Under the pieces are notes generated by a model. That model worked only from the letters and a program-made list of their open reading frames with translations. It made no database searches and was not told the origin of the DNA. Positions 33,699 through 42,865 of a DNA stretch of 64,000 bases are shown here, piece after piece. Each line of letters opens with the position of its first letter. Position 1 is the first letter of the stretch. Origin of the DNA: CAWJPW01 sp963844845 (GTDB lineage Bacteria > Acidobacteriota > Thermoanaerobaculia > Thermoanaerobaculales > Sulfomarinibacteraceae); contig CAWJPW010000010.1 in NCBI GenBank assembly GCA_963844845.1, positions 1 through 64,000 of the forward strand. The letters run 5' to 3'. The translations under genes were made by a program, and so were the position numbers.

Positions 33699-36600
33699 AT
33701 GCCGTCGACCGTCGAACCCAAGGTCCTCGTCTCAGAACCCCGGCCCGTTTACAACGCCAAGGGACGCTCCGCTGGACTGAGGCGAGCGTGCGCCATAGGT
33801 CTTGCTGTCGCCCTCGCCGTGTTGAGCGGGGGGTGTTGTGGGGAGAACGATGCAAACCCAGACGCCACCATCTTCTGTAACAGCGCCCACCTGGGGGACG
33901 GCCCTACAATGGCAGCTCGTTCTACGCTGATGGCCACGGCGGGCCAGGCGATCTATATTCCCGGGGCCGCCCACGTCACCGGCGCCAACGGCACCAACTG
34001 GCGCTCCGACGTGGAGGTGCAGGCGGCGGGTGGGAGCAGCGCATCCTATACCGTCGAGCTCTTCAAGCGGGACCAGAGCAACAACTCACCGGCCAGCAAA
34101 TCCTTTCAGCTGACCGCCGGCCACTCCATCCGCTACTCCGACATTCTGGGATCGATGTTCGGCTTCTCGGGCGCCGGAGCCCTGCGGATCATGGTCAACG
34201 CCGGGAGCGTCGTCGTCACCAGCCGGACGTACAACCAGACCTCCAGCGGCACCTACGGGCAGTTCATCGCCGGTGCCCTCAGCGGGGCAACCATCGGCTC
34301 TTCTCAGCATGGCCGGTTGATTCAGCTCTCCCAGAGCACCTCCTCCACCAGCGGCTACCGGGCCAACCTCGGTCTGGTCAACACGACGGGCATGAGCTTC
34401 TCCGTTCGCGCGGATCTCTACCGTGCCGACGGCTCCTTCTTGGGCAGCAAGAGCTACCCACTTGACCCCTACGAGATGCGGCAGATCGACAAGATCTTCA
34501 CCAAGGTGACGTCGGCGTCTGTGCAGGACGGCTACGCCGTTGTCTCGACCACCACGTCGGGCGCTTCGTTCTTTGCCTACGGTTCCGTCGTCGACAACGC
34601 CACGGGCGATCCCGTATACGTTCCGGCCACGCCACTGGCTGGGCCGCCGCCGACCGGCGGCCCTTCGCCGACACCAACCCCCACCCCTGGGGGCGCGGAT
34701 CTCAACCTCCAGCCGTACACGCCCCCCGGTTGGGACGGTCCCCTGGTCGTCTCGGGGACCACGGAAACCAATAGCTCGGGCGGGCTCAACGGTGGTTGGG
34801 GCACTTACATCGACTGGTCCTTCGTCAACTACGGTTCCGCGGACGCGGTCTTCCCGGCCGGAAAGTACATCGTCTCGTTGTTGCTCGACGGCAACACGCT
34901 GATCAACTTCAACTCGAGCTCCGAGTTCGTGCTCGAGGGCGGCTACTACTACCACTACGAGGACTGGGAAACGTACGACATCGACTCGGGCCACCACACG
35001 GTGGAGATGGTGATCGATCCTCAGCACGTCGTCGCCGAGAGCAACGAGGGCGACAACACCGCCTCGTACTCCGGCGACTGGACCTTCGTCGGCAAGCCGG
35101 CAAGAGACCAGAGGAGCCTGCGTGTGATCGACGTTCCGATCTCGTCCCTTCGGCGCGAGCCGATCCCGGTCGGTCGGTCGCAGGTCCGGGCGGCAGCGAC
35201 CGCCGGGTCCACTTCAACTCTCTACATTCCAGCTTCAGCCCATGCTACCGGCTTCGGCGGCGCCGTCTGGCGCACCGACGTGGAGCTTCACAACGCCGGC
35301 TCGACCAGCATGAGCTGCACGATCGACCTGTTGAAGAAGGACACATCCAACGCCTCGCCGGCGTCCCGGCAGTACACCATTCAGGCGGGCCACGCCCTGC
35401 GGCTTGGCGACATTTTGGAGTCGAAGTTCTCGGTCTCCGGCTTGGCAGCCCTGCGCCTGCGCCTGTCGGGGGGAACCGGTGTGGTGACCAGCAGGACCTA
35501 CAACCAGACCAGTCACGGAACTTACGGCCAGTTCATCGGCGCGGTGCCGGACGGCGAGGCCGTGGGCAACGGCCAGCAGGCCGCCCTGATTCAGCTGACC
35601 CACAACCGGTCCACGACCAATGGGTTCCGAACGAACATCGGGCTGCTCAACTGCACGACCTCGCCCATCGACGTCACCATCGACCTGTACAAGTCCGGCG
35701 GCAGCAAGCTGGGCTCCGTGGCAGTTCGCCTCCAGGCCCTTGGTTTCACCCAGGTGGACAAGCTCTACGAGCGCGTGACCGGCAGCGACGTTGGCGACGG
35801 CTACGCGATGGTGTCCACCAGCACCTCCAGCGGCCGATTCCTGGCCTACGCTTCGGTCATCGACAACCGGACCGGCGATCCAATCTACATTCCTGCCGTA
35901 CCGACTTCCGGTGGCGGCGGTGTCAGCGGGACCATGGGCCCCGGGGAGTTGGTCTCTGTGATCGATGCGCTGGAACAGGCGCTGAAAGCCGCTACGGGAA
36001 ACGACTTGGGCAGCGTGCTCGTTTCCGACTTGAATAATGGCCTGGACGCCACCCTGGATGCGGAGGCGAACCTGGGCAATAGATCCGTAACAGTCACTCG
36101 GGTCAACAAGGGAATTCGGATCGAGGTTTCGGGCGGGACAAGCTCGGGGACCTTCACCGACACCTACTCCGGCTACACCCATACCTCGACCGGCGCCTCC
36201 TGGGACTTCCACGACACGATCAGCGACCTGGTGGTGGGCGGCCGGGCCGTACCCTTTACCTCCAACAACGGACACGTCAGCGCCGTCAAGAACGGCTCCG
36301 CAGTCGCCGCCGACATCACCATCAACGCCTCCGGCCCCAACGCCAGTGCAGCGGGCACGGTCCACATGGACACCTCGGTCTGTACGACGGCTCCGATCTC
36401 CGGCTCGGTGGACATCACCGTAGGGAGCACCACCTCCACCGTGACCTTCACCAACGACTGCGGCGTCTACACGATCAACACGCCGGGCAGCGTTGGACTC
36501 CGTTTCCAGAACGATAAGAATAGTCAGTGGCAGTACATCCCTGTGACCTGCAGCGACGGCTTCCACACCACCGCTCCGACATTCGATTTCTATGCTCTGA

Positions 36601-36953
36601 CCGACGGCCCGCTCAGCGCAAGTCCAACGGGCGTAGCCTTCTCCAAGTGTCTTACCGGCCTCCTCGCGGACGGGGGTTACGTCTCGGGTAACGCGACGGA
36701 GAGCGCCCTGCACCTGGACTTCACCATTGTCTCCTCCCTATCGGGCGACGACTGGACCTACAGGGGGTCCTACGACGGAACGCAGGCGCAGGAGTACGGA
36801 TACGGCGTCTTCACTGGAACGCTCCGGGTCCACGCCTCGGGTGGATACAAGGACTGCCAGGGTGATCTGGTCATTACCGACAAGATTGTGGGTGGCTGCG
36901 GCATGAGCTACGGGGCGCTCCCAATCTGCAACGGCGCCTCTTCCTGCCAGTAG
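33699..36953 (+). CDS. Large surface lipoprotein with two WRSDV-type domains, a CARDB domain and a unique C-terminus
   Basis: A 1084-residue protein. ATG 33699 has GAGGAG upstream and gives a lipoprotein signal with lipobox VLSGGC (Cys46). Domain 1 (about 85-325): IYIPGAAHVTGANGTNWRSDV, SRTYNQTSSGTYGQFI, FAYGSVVDNATGDPVYVPA. A Pro/Thr-rich linker follows, then a CARDB domain (about 340-460, ending VVAESNEGDNTASY). Domain 2 (about 505-750) repeats domain 1: YIPASAHATGFGGAVWRTDV to YASVIDNRTGDPIYIPA. The last 330 residues are Thr/Ser-rich beta strands with several cysteines and no known match. Probably displayed on the outer membrane; ligand unknown. Confidence 0.8.
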   Translation: MPSTVEPKVLVSEPRPVYNAKGRSAGLRRACAIGLAVALAVLSGGCCGENDANPDATIFCNSAHLGDGPTMAARSTLMATAGQAIYIPGAAHVTGANGTNWRSDVEVQAAGGSSASYTVELFKRDQSNNSPASKSFQLTAGHSIRYSDILGSMFGFSGAGALRIMVNAGSVVVTSRTYNQTSSGTYGQFIAGALSGATIGSSQHGRLIQLSQSTSSTSGYRANLGLVNTTGMSFSVRADLYRADGSFLGSKSYPLDPYEMRQIDKIFTKVTSASVQDGYAVVSTTTSGASFFAYGSVVDNATGDPVYVPATPLAGPPPTGGPSPTPTPTPGGADLNLQPYTPPGWDGPLVVSGTTETNSSGGLNGGWGTYIDWSFVNYGSADAVFPAGKYIVSLLLDGNTLINFNSSSEFVLEGGYYYHYEDWETYDIDSGHHTVEMVIDPQHVVAESNEGDNTASYSGDWTFVGKPARDQRSLRVIDVPISSLRREPIPVGRSQVRAAATAGSTSTLYIPASAHATGFGGAVWRTDVELHNAGSTSMSCTIDLLKKDTSNASPASRQYTIQAGHALRLGDILESKFSVSGLAALRLRLSGGTGVVTSRTYNQTSHGTYGQFIGAVPDGEAVGNGQQAALIQLTHNRSTTNGFRTNIGLLNCTTSPIDVTIDLYKSGGSKLGSVAVRLQALGFTQVDKLYERVTGSDVGDGYAMVSTSTSSGRFLAYASVIDNRTGDPIYIPAVPTSGGGGVSGTMGPGELVSVIDALEQALKAATGNDLGSVLVSDLNNGLDATLDAEANLGNRSVTVTRVNKGIRIEVSGGTSSGTFTDTYSGYTHTSTGASWDFHDTISDLVVGGRAVPFTSNNGHVSAVKNGSAVAADITINASGPNASAAGTVHMDTSVCTTAPISGSVDITVGSTTSTVTFTNDCGVYTINTPGSVGLRFQNDKNSQWQYIPVTCSDGFHTTAPTFDFYALTDGPLSASPTGVAFSKCLTGLLADGGYVSGNATESALHLDFTIVSSLSGDDWTYRGSYDGTQAQEYGYGVFTGTLRVHASGGYKDCQGDLVITDKIVGGCGMSYGALPICNGASSCQ

Positions 36954-37142
36954 CGGCGCCTCCGACCGCTCACGAGCCGTCGCAAAGAGGACATCTCGCG
37001 TGCAGTGTCCTCGTGGAGGGGTTTGGCGTGTGTTCTTCCCGGCTGACCGTCAGGCAAGGAGGGCGGGAAGGATGCACTGCCGGAGCGGCCACCCTCGTTG
37101 GAAGCTACCCTGCACACGATGCACGCGGAGGTCGCCGGCTAC

Positions 37143-38912
37143 TCAGTACCGCCAGCTGGTCACGTCGGCGCCGTCCGGGGCAGTCTCGAGCCAGTCCTCC
37201 ACCGCCAGGGGAATGAAGCGCTGGTGGTAGCGCAGGCGGGAGACGGCGTTGATGTGCCCGTGGTCGCCGTTCCAGCAGTGCCCGTCCCCGTCGCCGTAGT
37301 CGACCTCGGCATCGGCCGGCGGGTCGGCGGCGCGGTCGAGGAAGTCCTCGAGCAGGACGACGGCGTCGTTGAGGTAGAAGTTGTCCATGTCGCCGACGTA
37401 GACGTGCAGCTTTCCCCGCAGCTTGGGACCCAGCACCGGCCAGTCACGCTCGAGGATGGATCTGAGATCGAAGTGCTCCCGCCAGTACGACGCCACCCCG
37501 TGGTCGATGTCGCCGGTCACCTTGTCCCAGATCGGCGCGGGGTAGCCGTCCGGGCCCACCGGGCCGAACACCGCCTGCCAGGCGTCCCACTGCTCACCGG
37601 AGCGCCCGTGGGTACCGAGCGCCAGCTCCAGATGGTTGACCTGCTCGAGGGTGCTTCCGATGTGCCCGAGCTCGTCGCGGCTGCCCGGCCGCGGCACGCG
37701 ACGCCATGGACCGGTCGCAAAGTAGGCGTTGTCGTCCTCGTAGACGTCGACCACGGTGTACGCCCGGAAGTCCACCGGGTCGGGGCACGCGGCGAAGGCG
37801 CCGTTGTACTGCTCCGGGTACATGATCTGCGCGGCGAGGGTCTCCCAGCCCCCGGTGGAGCCGCCGTAGAGCACCCGCGCCCACGGCCCGAGACCGCGGA
37901 ACCGCTTCTCGATGTACGGGATGAGCTCGTAGGTGATGGCGTCGCCGTAGGGCCCCATGTTGGCCGAGTTCACGGCATAGGAGTCGTCGTAGTAGGGCGT
38001 CGGGTGCTGGAGGTAGGCCACCAGCACCCGGGGAAACCCGGGGCCGCTCCATGCCCGGTAGAAGTCGTACGCCGCCTGCTGCATCACCCGGTCATAGCCG
38101 TGCTCCCCGCACGCGGGGTGGTGGCCGTTGGGGCAGTGCTCGGTGATCCATCCCCAGTCCGGCTCGGGCAGCGCGGGATCGGGCGGAGTGGTGCGGAAGT
38201 CGGCGAAGTCGTGCGGGTAGTGGCCGTGCATGATGACCAGGGGGTAGTGCGCGTCGGGGTGCTCGTGAAAGCCCGCCGGAAGCAGAACGTGAGCACCGAG
38301 CTCGATGTCGCGCCCCCAGAACTCGGAGAGGAGGTCGGAGCGGATCCGGACGTGCTCGATCCACGGAGTGTCCGCCGGCGGCTCGATGGGAGGGATCTCC
38401 CGGTCGAGCGCCAGCTCGATGACCTCGTCCCGGGCGGGGTCGACCGCCACCCGGCGCGGCGTGCCGTACCGGTTGCCGGGCGCCAGGTTCCAGTGCTGGC
38501 CCTCGCCCCGGTCCATGGGGAGGTGGACCACGTGGCCGTCGGCGCGGTGGAGGGTCTCATACCGGTGCAGCAGCGCCTGCACGCTGTAGGTGGCCGGCGG
38601 CACGTCGGCGAGGCGTTGCAGCGGATAGCCGAAGGCGGCGTCCCCCACCACGACTCGCGAGCCCGGAGTCGCGCCCTCGATGTCGACGCCGAAGACCTGT
38701 TGGGTGTCGTTGCCCTCGCTGATCTGAAAGCGCGGCTCGGAGGCCGGGTCGGTGGACAGCATCACGAGCAGGCGGCCGTACACCGGCTGGTCGCCGAGCG
38801 ACGTGGGCAGCGTGACCGCGAAGCGCCCGCCACCGGTCCCGGCGCCAACGGCGGGCGCGACGGTGGACACCAGGACCAGCGCGACGGCGAGCGGACGATG
38901 GTGAAGCGTCAT
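37143..38912 (-). CDS. Secreted alpha/beta-hydrolase (esterase D-like)
   Basis: A 589-residue exported protein with a signal peptide (AVALVLVSTVAPAVGAG). After a 200-residue beta-rich N-terminal part, an alpha/beta-hydrolase domain begins at YPLVIMHGHYPHDF and contains the nucleophile elbow GGSTGGW (Ser352). DGDGHCWNGDHGH near the C-terminus may supply the catalytic histidine. This fits putative esterases that cleave carbohydrate or lipid esters outside the cell. ATG 38912 has GAGGAGG upstream. It stands alone, convergent with the large lipoprotein gene. Confidence 0.78.
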   Translation of the reverse strand: MTLHHRPLAVALVLVSTVAPAVGAGTGGGRFAVTLPTSLGDQPVYGRLLVMLSTDPASEPRFQISEGNDTQQVFGVDIEGATPGSRVVVGDAAFGYPLQRLADVPPATYSVQALLHRYETLHRADGHVVHLPMDRGEGQHWNLAPGNRYGTPRRVAVDPARDEVIELALDREIPPIEPPADTPWIEHVRIRSDLLSEFWGRDIELGAHVLLPAGFHEHPDAHYPLVIMHGHYPHDFADFRTTPPDPALPEPDWGWITEHCPNGHHPACGEHGYDRVMQQAAYDFYRAWSGPGFPRVLVAYLQHPTPYYDDSYAVNSANMGPYGDAITYELIPYIEKRFRGLGPWARVLYGGSTGGWETLAAQIMYPEQYNGAFAACPDPVDFRAYTVVDVYEDDNAYFATGPWRRVPRPGSRDELGHIGSTLEQVNHLELALGTHGRSGEQWDAWQAVFGPVGPDGYPAPIWDKVTGDIDHGVASYWREHFDLRSILERDWPVLGPKLRGKLHVYVGDMDNFYLNDAVVLLEDFLDRAADPPADAEVDYGDGDGHCWNGDHGHINAVSRLRYHQRFIPLAVEDWLETAPDGADVTSWRY

Positions 38913-39021
38913 GGGAACCTCCTCGTTTCGAACGACAACGGCAACGGTGTCACCCTCAGCATTGTGGCATTGCGCGGTAGATCAGGTTGCGCACCGCGTA
39001 CACAGCGCTCCCCTGGGCTGC

Positions 39022-39205
39022 TCAGGTGGCGCTCTGCGGGTCGGAGCCGTCGAGCACCGGGTGAGCTCCCGCCGCGGCGCGGATCATGATGGGTGCCGCA
39101 GCGATCGCCGAGCGCGGCACCGTGAGCTCCCCAGTGTGGTTCAGGCCGTCCTGAGGTACCACCTCCTCGCCGGCGTGCACCCGGCTCAGCACCGTCGCCG
39201 GCCAG
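39022..39205 (-). pseudogene. Fragment of a right-handed beta-helix protein
   Basis: The minus strand reads TVLSRVHAGEEVVPQDG, then a break, PIMIRAAAGAHPVLDGSDPQ and a stop. The order resembles the GDTVLVHAGTY...APITIRA.PGEHPVLDG segment near the start of parallel beta-helix (NosD-like) proteins. No signal peptide or downstream rungs remain, so it is a remnant. The rest of the 38913-39394 gap shows no gene. Confidence 0.4.
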
Positions 39206-39394
39206 CATGGGCCGGCCGCCGTGCAGGTGCTGCCTGCGCCCCCGGCGCAGCCGCTGCGACCAGTGCGACCAGCCCCGGCCGCCCCAGCCTGGACGCCAGC
39301 TCGGCGGCTCGAGTGGGCATCACCCAAGCTCCATGACCCCATTCTCGCTCTCCTGCCTCGACGGCGGTACCCATCTCTGCCAAGATACGGGGCC

Positions 39395-41146
39395 ATGACA
39401 GAGACGAGCGGCCACGAAAAGCGCGACCTCGGTCAGCTCGAGGCCACTGCGATCTGTGGCAACGACATCACCTCGTCGTGCCTTTATGTCTCGGCGCTCG
39501 CGATCCTCCAGGCCGGCGCCTGGGCGTGGGTCGTCCTGCTCATCGTCACCGCGGTGCTCTACCTCTACCGGCGGATCTACGCCGAGGTCGTCGGCGCTCT
39601 GCCGCTCAACGGAGGCGCCTACAACGCACTGCTCAACACGACCAGCAAGCGGGTCGCCTCGCTCGCCGCCTGCCTGACCCTTCTCTCGTACGTCGCCACC
39701 GCAGTCATCTCGGCCTCCGAGGCGATGCACTACGTGCGCTCGATGTGGTCCGCGCTGCCGGTGATCGCAGCCACGATGGTCCTCCTCGCTGTGTTCATGG
39801 CGCTGACCATCGCTGGGATCGGCGAGTCGGCCAAGGTCGCGGTGGTGATCTTCGCGACCCACATCGCGACCCTGACGCTGCTCATCGCCGTCGGCGGCTG
39901 GTGGGTGCTGCAGCACGGGCTCGCCACCCTGCTCGGCAACTTCGCAACCCCCACCCCGGCAAGCCTGCCGCAAAGCCTGTTCTTCGGCTTCGCCGCGGCG
40001 ATGCTCGGCATCTCGGGCTTCGAGAGCTCGGCCAACTTCGTCGAGGAGCAGGCGCCCGGCGTCTTCCCCAAGACGCTGCGGAACATGTGGGTGGCGGTCG
40101 GTGTCTTCAACCCGGGGATCGCGCTGCTCGCCCTCGCGCTGATTCCGATTGCGGCGGTCGCCGGCCACCGCGAGGCACTCCTCGCCCACCTCGGCGCCGT
40201 CTCGGGCGGACCGTGGCTGGCCACCCTGATCTCGGTCGACGCGGCGCTGGTCCTCAGCGGCGCGGTCCTCACCTCGTTCGTGGGAGTCACCGGGTTGGTG
40301 CGCCGGATGACCCTCGACCGCTGCCTCCCTCAGCTTCTGCTCAAGACCAACCGCAGGGGCACGACCCACCGGATCATCATCGCCTTCTTCATCCTCTGCG
40401 TGTCGATCCTGCTCATCACCCATGGCGAGCTCGGCGCCCTGGCCGGGGTGTACACGATCTCGTTCCTCGCGGTGATGGCCCTCTTCGGGGCGGGCAACGT
40501 GCTTCTCAAGGTCCGCCGCGCCCGCCTCCCGCGGCCGACCACCGCCTCGTGGCCGGCGGTCATTGTCGGGATCGGCGCGGTCGTCGCCGGGCTCGTCGGC
40601 AACGCCCTCCTCAACCCCTCCTACCTGCGGGTCTTCTTCGCCTACTTCCTGCCCACCGTGCTCGTCGTCGGCGTCATGCTCGGCCGAATCGCGATCCTGA
40701 GAACCTGCCTCTTCGTCGTGCGCTCGATCTCCGAGGCGATCAGCTCCTACACGTCGCGCGCCTCCTCCGCGATCCAGTCGCGCATCGAAGGGATCAGCTC
40801 CCAACAGTTCGTCTTCTTTTCCCGCGGCGACAACGTCGCCTCCCTCAACCAGGCGATCCTCTACGTGCTGCGCAACGAGCACACCAACAACCTCAAGGTG
40901 GTCACGGTGCTCGAAGAAGGCGAGGAGCTGCCCGCCCGCCTCCGCTCCGACCTCGAGATCCTCGACCAGGCCTACCCCAAGATGGACGTCGAGCTGGTCG
41001 TCAAGCACGGCCACTTCGGCCCCGAGATCATCGACGAGCTGTCGCGGGAGTGGGGGATCGCCAAGAACTTCATGTTCATCGCTTCACCCGGAGACCACTT
41101 CCCGTATCGCCTGGAGGAGCTCGGCGGGGTCCGGCTGATCATCTGA
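39395..41146 (+). CDS. APC-superfamily amino acid/cation transporter with cytoplasmic C-terminal domain
   Basis: A 583-residue protein. About 12 membrane helices form an APC permease core starting LEATAICGNDITSSCLYV, with LPLNGGAYNALLNTTSK and GFAAAMLGISGFESSANFVEEQ. After about residue 460 there is a cytoplasmic domain (FVFFSRGDNVASLNQAILYVLRNE ... NNLKVVTVLEEGEEL), resembling universal-stress-type regulatory domains on some transporters. ATG 39395 starts just before the conserved N-terminus, so the 58-residue upstream extension is rejected. Probably imports amino acids or polyamines; substrate not determinable. Confidence 0.82.
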   Translation: MTETSGHEKRDLGQLEATAICGNDITSSCLYVSALAILQAGAWAWVVLLIVTAVLYLYRRIYAEVVGALPLNGGAYNALLNTTSKRVASLAACLTLLSYVATAVISASEAMHYVRSMWSALPVIAATMVLLAVFMALTIAGIGESAKVAVVIFATHIATLTLLIAVGGWWVLQHGLATLLGNFATPTPASLPQSLFFGFAAAMLGISGFESSANFVEEQAPGVFPKTLRNMWVAVGVFNPGIALLALALIPIAAVAGHREALLAHLGAVSGGPWLATLISVDAALVLSGAVLTSFVGVTGLVRRMTLDRCLPQLLLKTNRRGTTHRIIIAFFILCVSILLITHGELGALAGVYTISFLAVMALFGAGNVLLKVRRARLPRPTTASWPAVIVGIGAVVAGLVGNALLNPSYLRVFFAYFLPTVLVVGVMLGRIAILRTCLFVVRSISEAISSYTSRASSAIQSRIEGISSQQFVFFSRGDNVASLNQAILYVLRNEHTNNLKVVTVLEEGEELPARLRSDLEILDQAYPKMDVELVVKHGHFGPEIIDELSREWGIAKNFMFIASPGDHFPYRLEELGGVRLII

Positions 41147-41332
41147 CCCAGCACTTCCGCCGTCCGGCCCACGGGCTCGAGGCACCGTCTTCCCCACCAT
41201 GTCTTTCGTCGTTACGCCGACCACACCGCTGCAGCTGAGCCGGCCGGCGCCGCTGCCGTTGTCGCCGCCGCTACGGCCAGTCCCTTCACGCGCACGAGAG
41301 CAGCCGGACGAGCACCGCGGCTCGAGCCGTGG

Positions 41333-42538
41333 TCAGGAGCAGGTCATCCAAACCTTGACGACGACCTCCCACTCACCGCCGCCCCCCGAGAGGTTCTTCG
41401 AGAACCGCACGTAGTCAGGCGCTTTGTCGGGCAGCAGCTTCACCTCGGCCGGAGCGGTGATGGCCGCGATGGACGGGCTCCACATGAAGTCGCGGATCGG
41501 CCTGCGGTGAAATGGCCGCGCCTTGACCGCGAGACCGAAGTAGCCCATCGGGTCGTCGTCGAGGCCCAACAGCTTCAAGAGGTTCGCGGCCAGCTTCTCG
41601 ATGGCACCGGCGGCGGGGACAACGAGCGGCATCTGCATGAGCCCGACCGCCGCCGAGCTCATGTACGTCGACACAGACGCCCGGAGCGCAGTCGCGAAGT
41701 CTCCCCAATCCCCTTCCCAGAAGGTGAGCGCCACACCGAGCCCTGCCCAGCACTCGTTCACGCCGGGCTCGACGACGACGATGGGCACGTCGGGGCTGTC
41801 ACCCTCTCCCCTCCCCCAGCTCACCATCGTGGGGTCGCCGTTAGCGTCCAGCGGATAGTGAAACGGCTTGGCCCCCACGACGATGTGGGGACCGCCCGTC
41901 TGCGCGCCTCTCACGTAGACGTCATCGTCCAGGGCCCGAGGCCGGGTTGGCTCGATGACGTGGATCGACTCGAGGTTGATGCCGAGCCGTTCACAGCACG
42001 GCTGCGCAGCGGCAGGTACCGCGGCCGGCGCATCCACGGCCTTATTGACGATGGTGATGCTGGGTCCCTTCTCGTTCGGGACGTCAGCCGCAGGCGCCGG
42101 CTCGGGGAAGCGTCCCGGAAGGCTCGCCAGGTCGAACCGCAGCCCACCGGCGGTCACGAGGTAGCGGGCGACCGCTTCGCCCTCCGCGCTAAAGACGCCG
42201 TCGAGGGGCTTCATGCGCTGGGCAAGATCCACCGGCGCGCGCACGTCGAGACCCACGAACGGACCGGTGAAGGCCATCTGCCGCGCGACGGGAAGAAGCT
42301 CGTACCTGGCATGGAAGAGCTCGAAGAACTCGTGCATCCCCGGGCCCGCCGATGCCGAGAGCTCGTTCACGAACGCCGTGAAGTAGTCCTCCTGTGTCGA
42401 TCCCTGCGCGAGCCGGTTGACGGCGCTCAGCACACCCGCCGTGAACCAGCACACGAAGATGTCACCCCAGTGATCCTGGGCGTTGGGCTCTCGCGTGATG
42501 AACCTCCCGATCTCTCGCTCCCGGAGGTGCCCGGGCAC
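41333..42538 (-). CDS. Uncharacterised 401-residue protein, possibly 5' frameshifted
   Basis: No family was recognised. It has no clear signal peptide or membrane helices. Notable parts are AQDHWGDIFVCWFTAGV, ELFHARYELLPVARQMAFTGP, a Pro/Ala-rich linker near 150-180, VIVVVEPGVNECWAGLGVALTFW and a C-terminus with GGGGEWEVVVKVWMTCS. The first start in frame is GTG 42538, which has no ribosome site and lies just after an in-frame stop. A strong site (GGGGAGG) with ATG 42603 opens the neighbouring frame (MIRTVIIHVLIASPHDPVPD) and would join this protein if one base were inserted, so the true N-terminus may have been lost to an indel. Confidence 0.55.
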   Translation of the reverse strand: MPGHLREREIGRFITREPNAQDHWGDIFVCWFTAGVLSAVNRLAQGSTQEDYFTAFVNELSASAGPGMHEFFELFHARYELLPVARQMAFTGPFVGLDVRAPVDLAQRMKPLDGVFSAEGEAVARYLVTAGGLRFDLASLPGRFPEPAPAADVPNEKGPSITIVNKAVDAPAAVPAAAQPCCERLGINLESIHVIEPTRPRALDDDVYVRGAQTGGPHIVVGAKPFHYPLDANGDPTMVSWGRGEGDSPDVPIVVVEPGVNECWAGLGVALTFWEGDWGDFATALRASVSTYMSSAAVGLMQMPLVVPAAGAIEKLAANLLKLLGLDDDPMGYFGLAVKARPFHRRPIRDFMWSPSIAAITAPAEVKLLPDKAPDYVRFSKNLSGGGGEWEVVVKVWMTCS

Positions 42539-42574
42539 GCCGCGTCAGGCACCGGATCGTGCGGAGACGCGATC

Positions 42575-42603
42575 AGAACATGAATGATTACTGTTCTAAT
42601 CAT
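42575..42603. promoter_or_regulatory. Interleaved palindromes upstream of the uncharacterised gene
   Basis: In a short AT-rich patch, AGAACA (42575-42580) is mirrored by TGTTCT (42592-42597), and ATGATTA (42584-42590) by TAATCAT (42597-42603). The second pair, a 7-bp palindrome with a six-base spacer, resembles operators of TetR-type repressors. It lies 37-65 bases before GTG 42538, but it also overlaps the alternative ATG 42603, so it could instead be coding. Confidence 0.35.
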
Positions 42604-42637
42604 ACCTCCCCTCCGGCCGCTCGGCCGTACACCCACT

Positions 42638-42733
42638 CTGCGCGAGGCCCTCGCCGCGAGCGGCGCCAGGCCCGTGGTCGAGGTCCGGATCGCCGGCGCC
42701 GGAGGCGGGAGGTTCACCGCGTCGCTGGAGTGA
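42638..42733 (+). pseudogene. Orphan 3' gene end (GGRFTASLE), copy 1
   Basis: The plus strand reads LREALAASGARPVVEVRIAG, then AGGGRFTASLE and TGA. A second locus at 51698-51796 reads LSRELGTRSGARPTVEVRVA...EGGRFTASLE and TGA. Differences between them are mostly synonymous third-position changes, so both descend from the 3' end of one coding gene family whose bodies are gone. The remaining gap to 42865 shows no gene. Confidence 0.45.
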
Positions 42734-42865
42734 GGTCACGCACGGCCGCGCTCGGCAGGAAGGTCCCCCCGGGGGCTCTGCAGCCCTCCGACATCGCGGC
42801 TGCCACAGCCCTCGTCACCTGCACCGCGCAGCGACCGCTGGCCGACGACGAGCGCCCGGAGCCGG

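Noticed and set aside
37098..39089. 663-residue plus-strand frame across the esterase gene
   Set aside because: The minus strand has a signal peptide, nucleophile elbow and ribosome site; the plus frame is a Val/Arg-rich shadow.
39320..41014. 564-residue open frame antisense to the APC transporter
   Set aside because: Composition is charged low complexity caused by reading hydrophobic codons in reverse; no start site or family.
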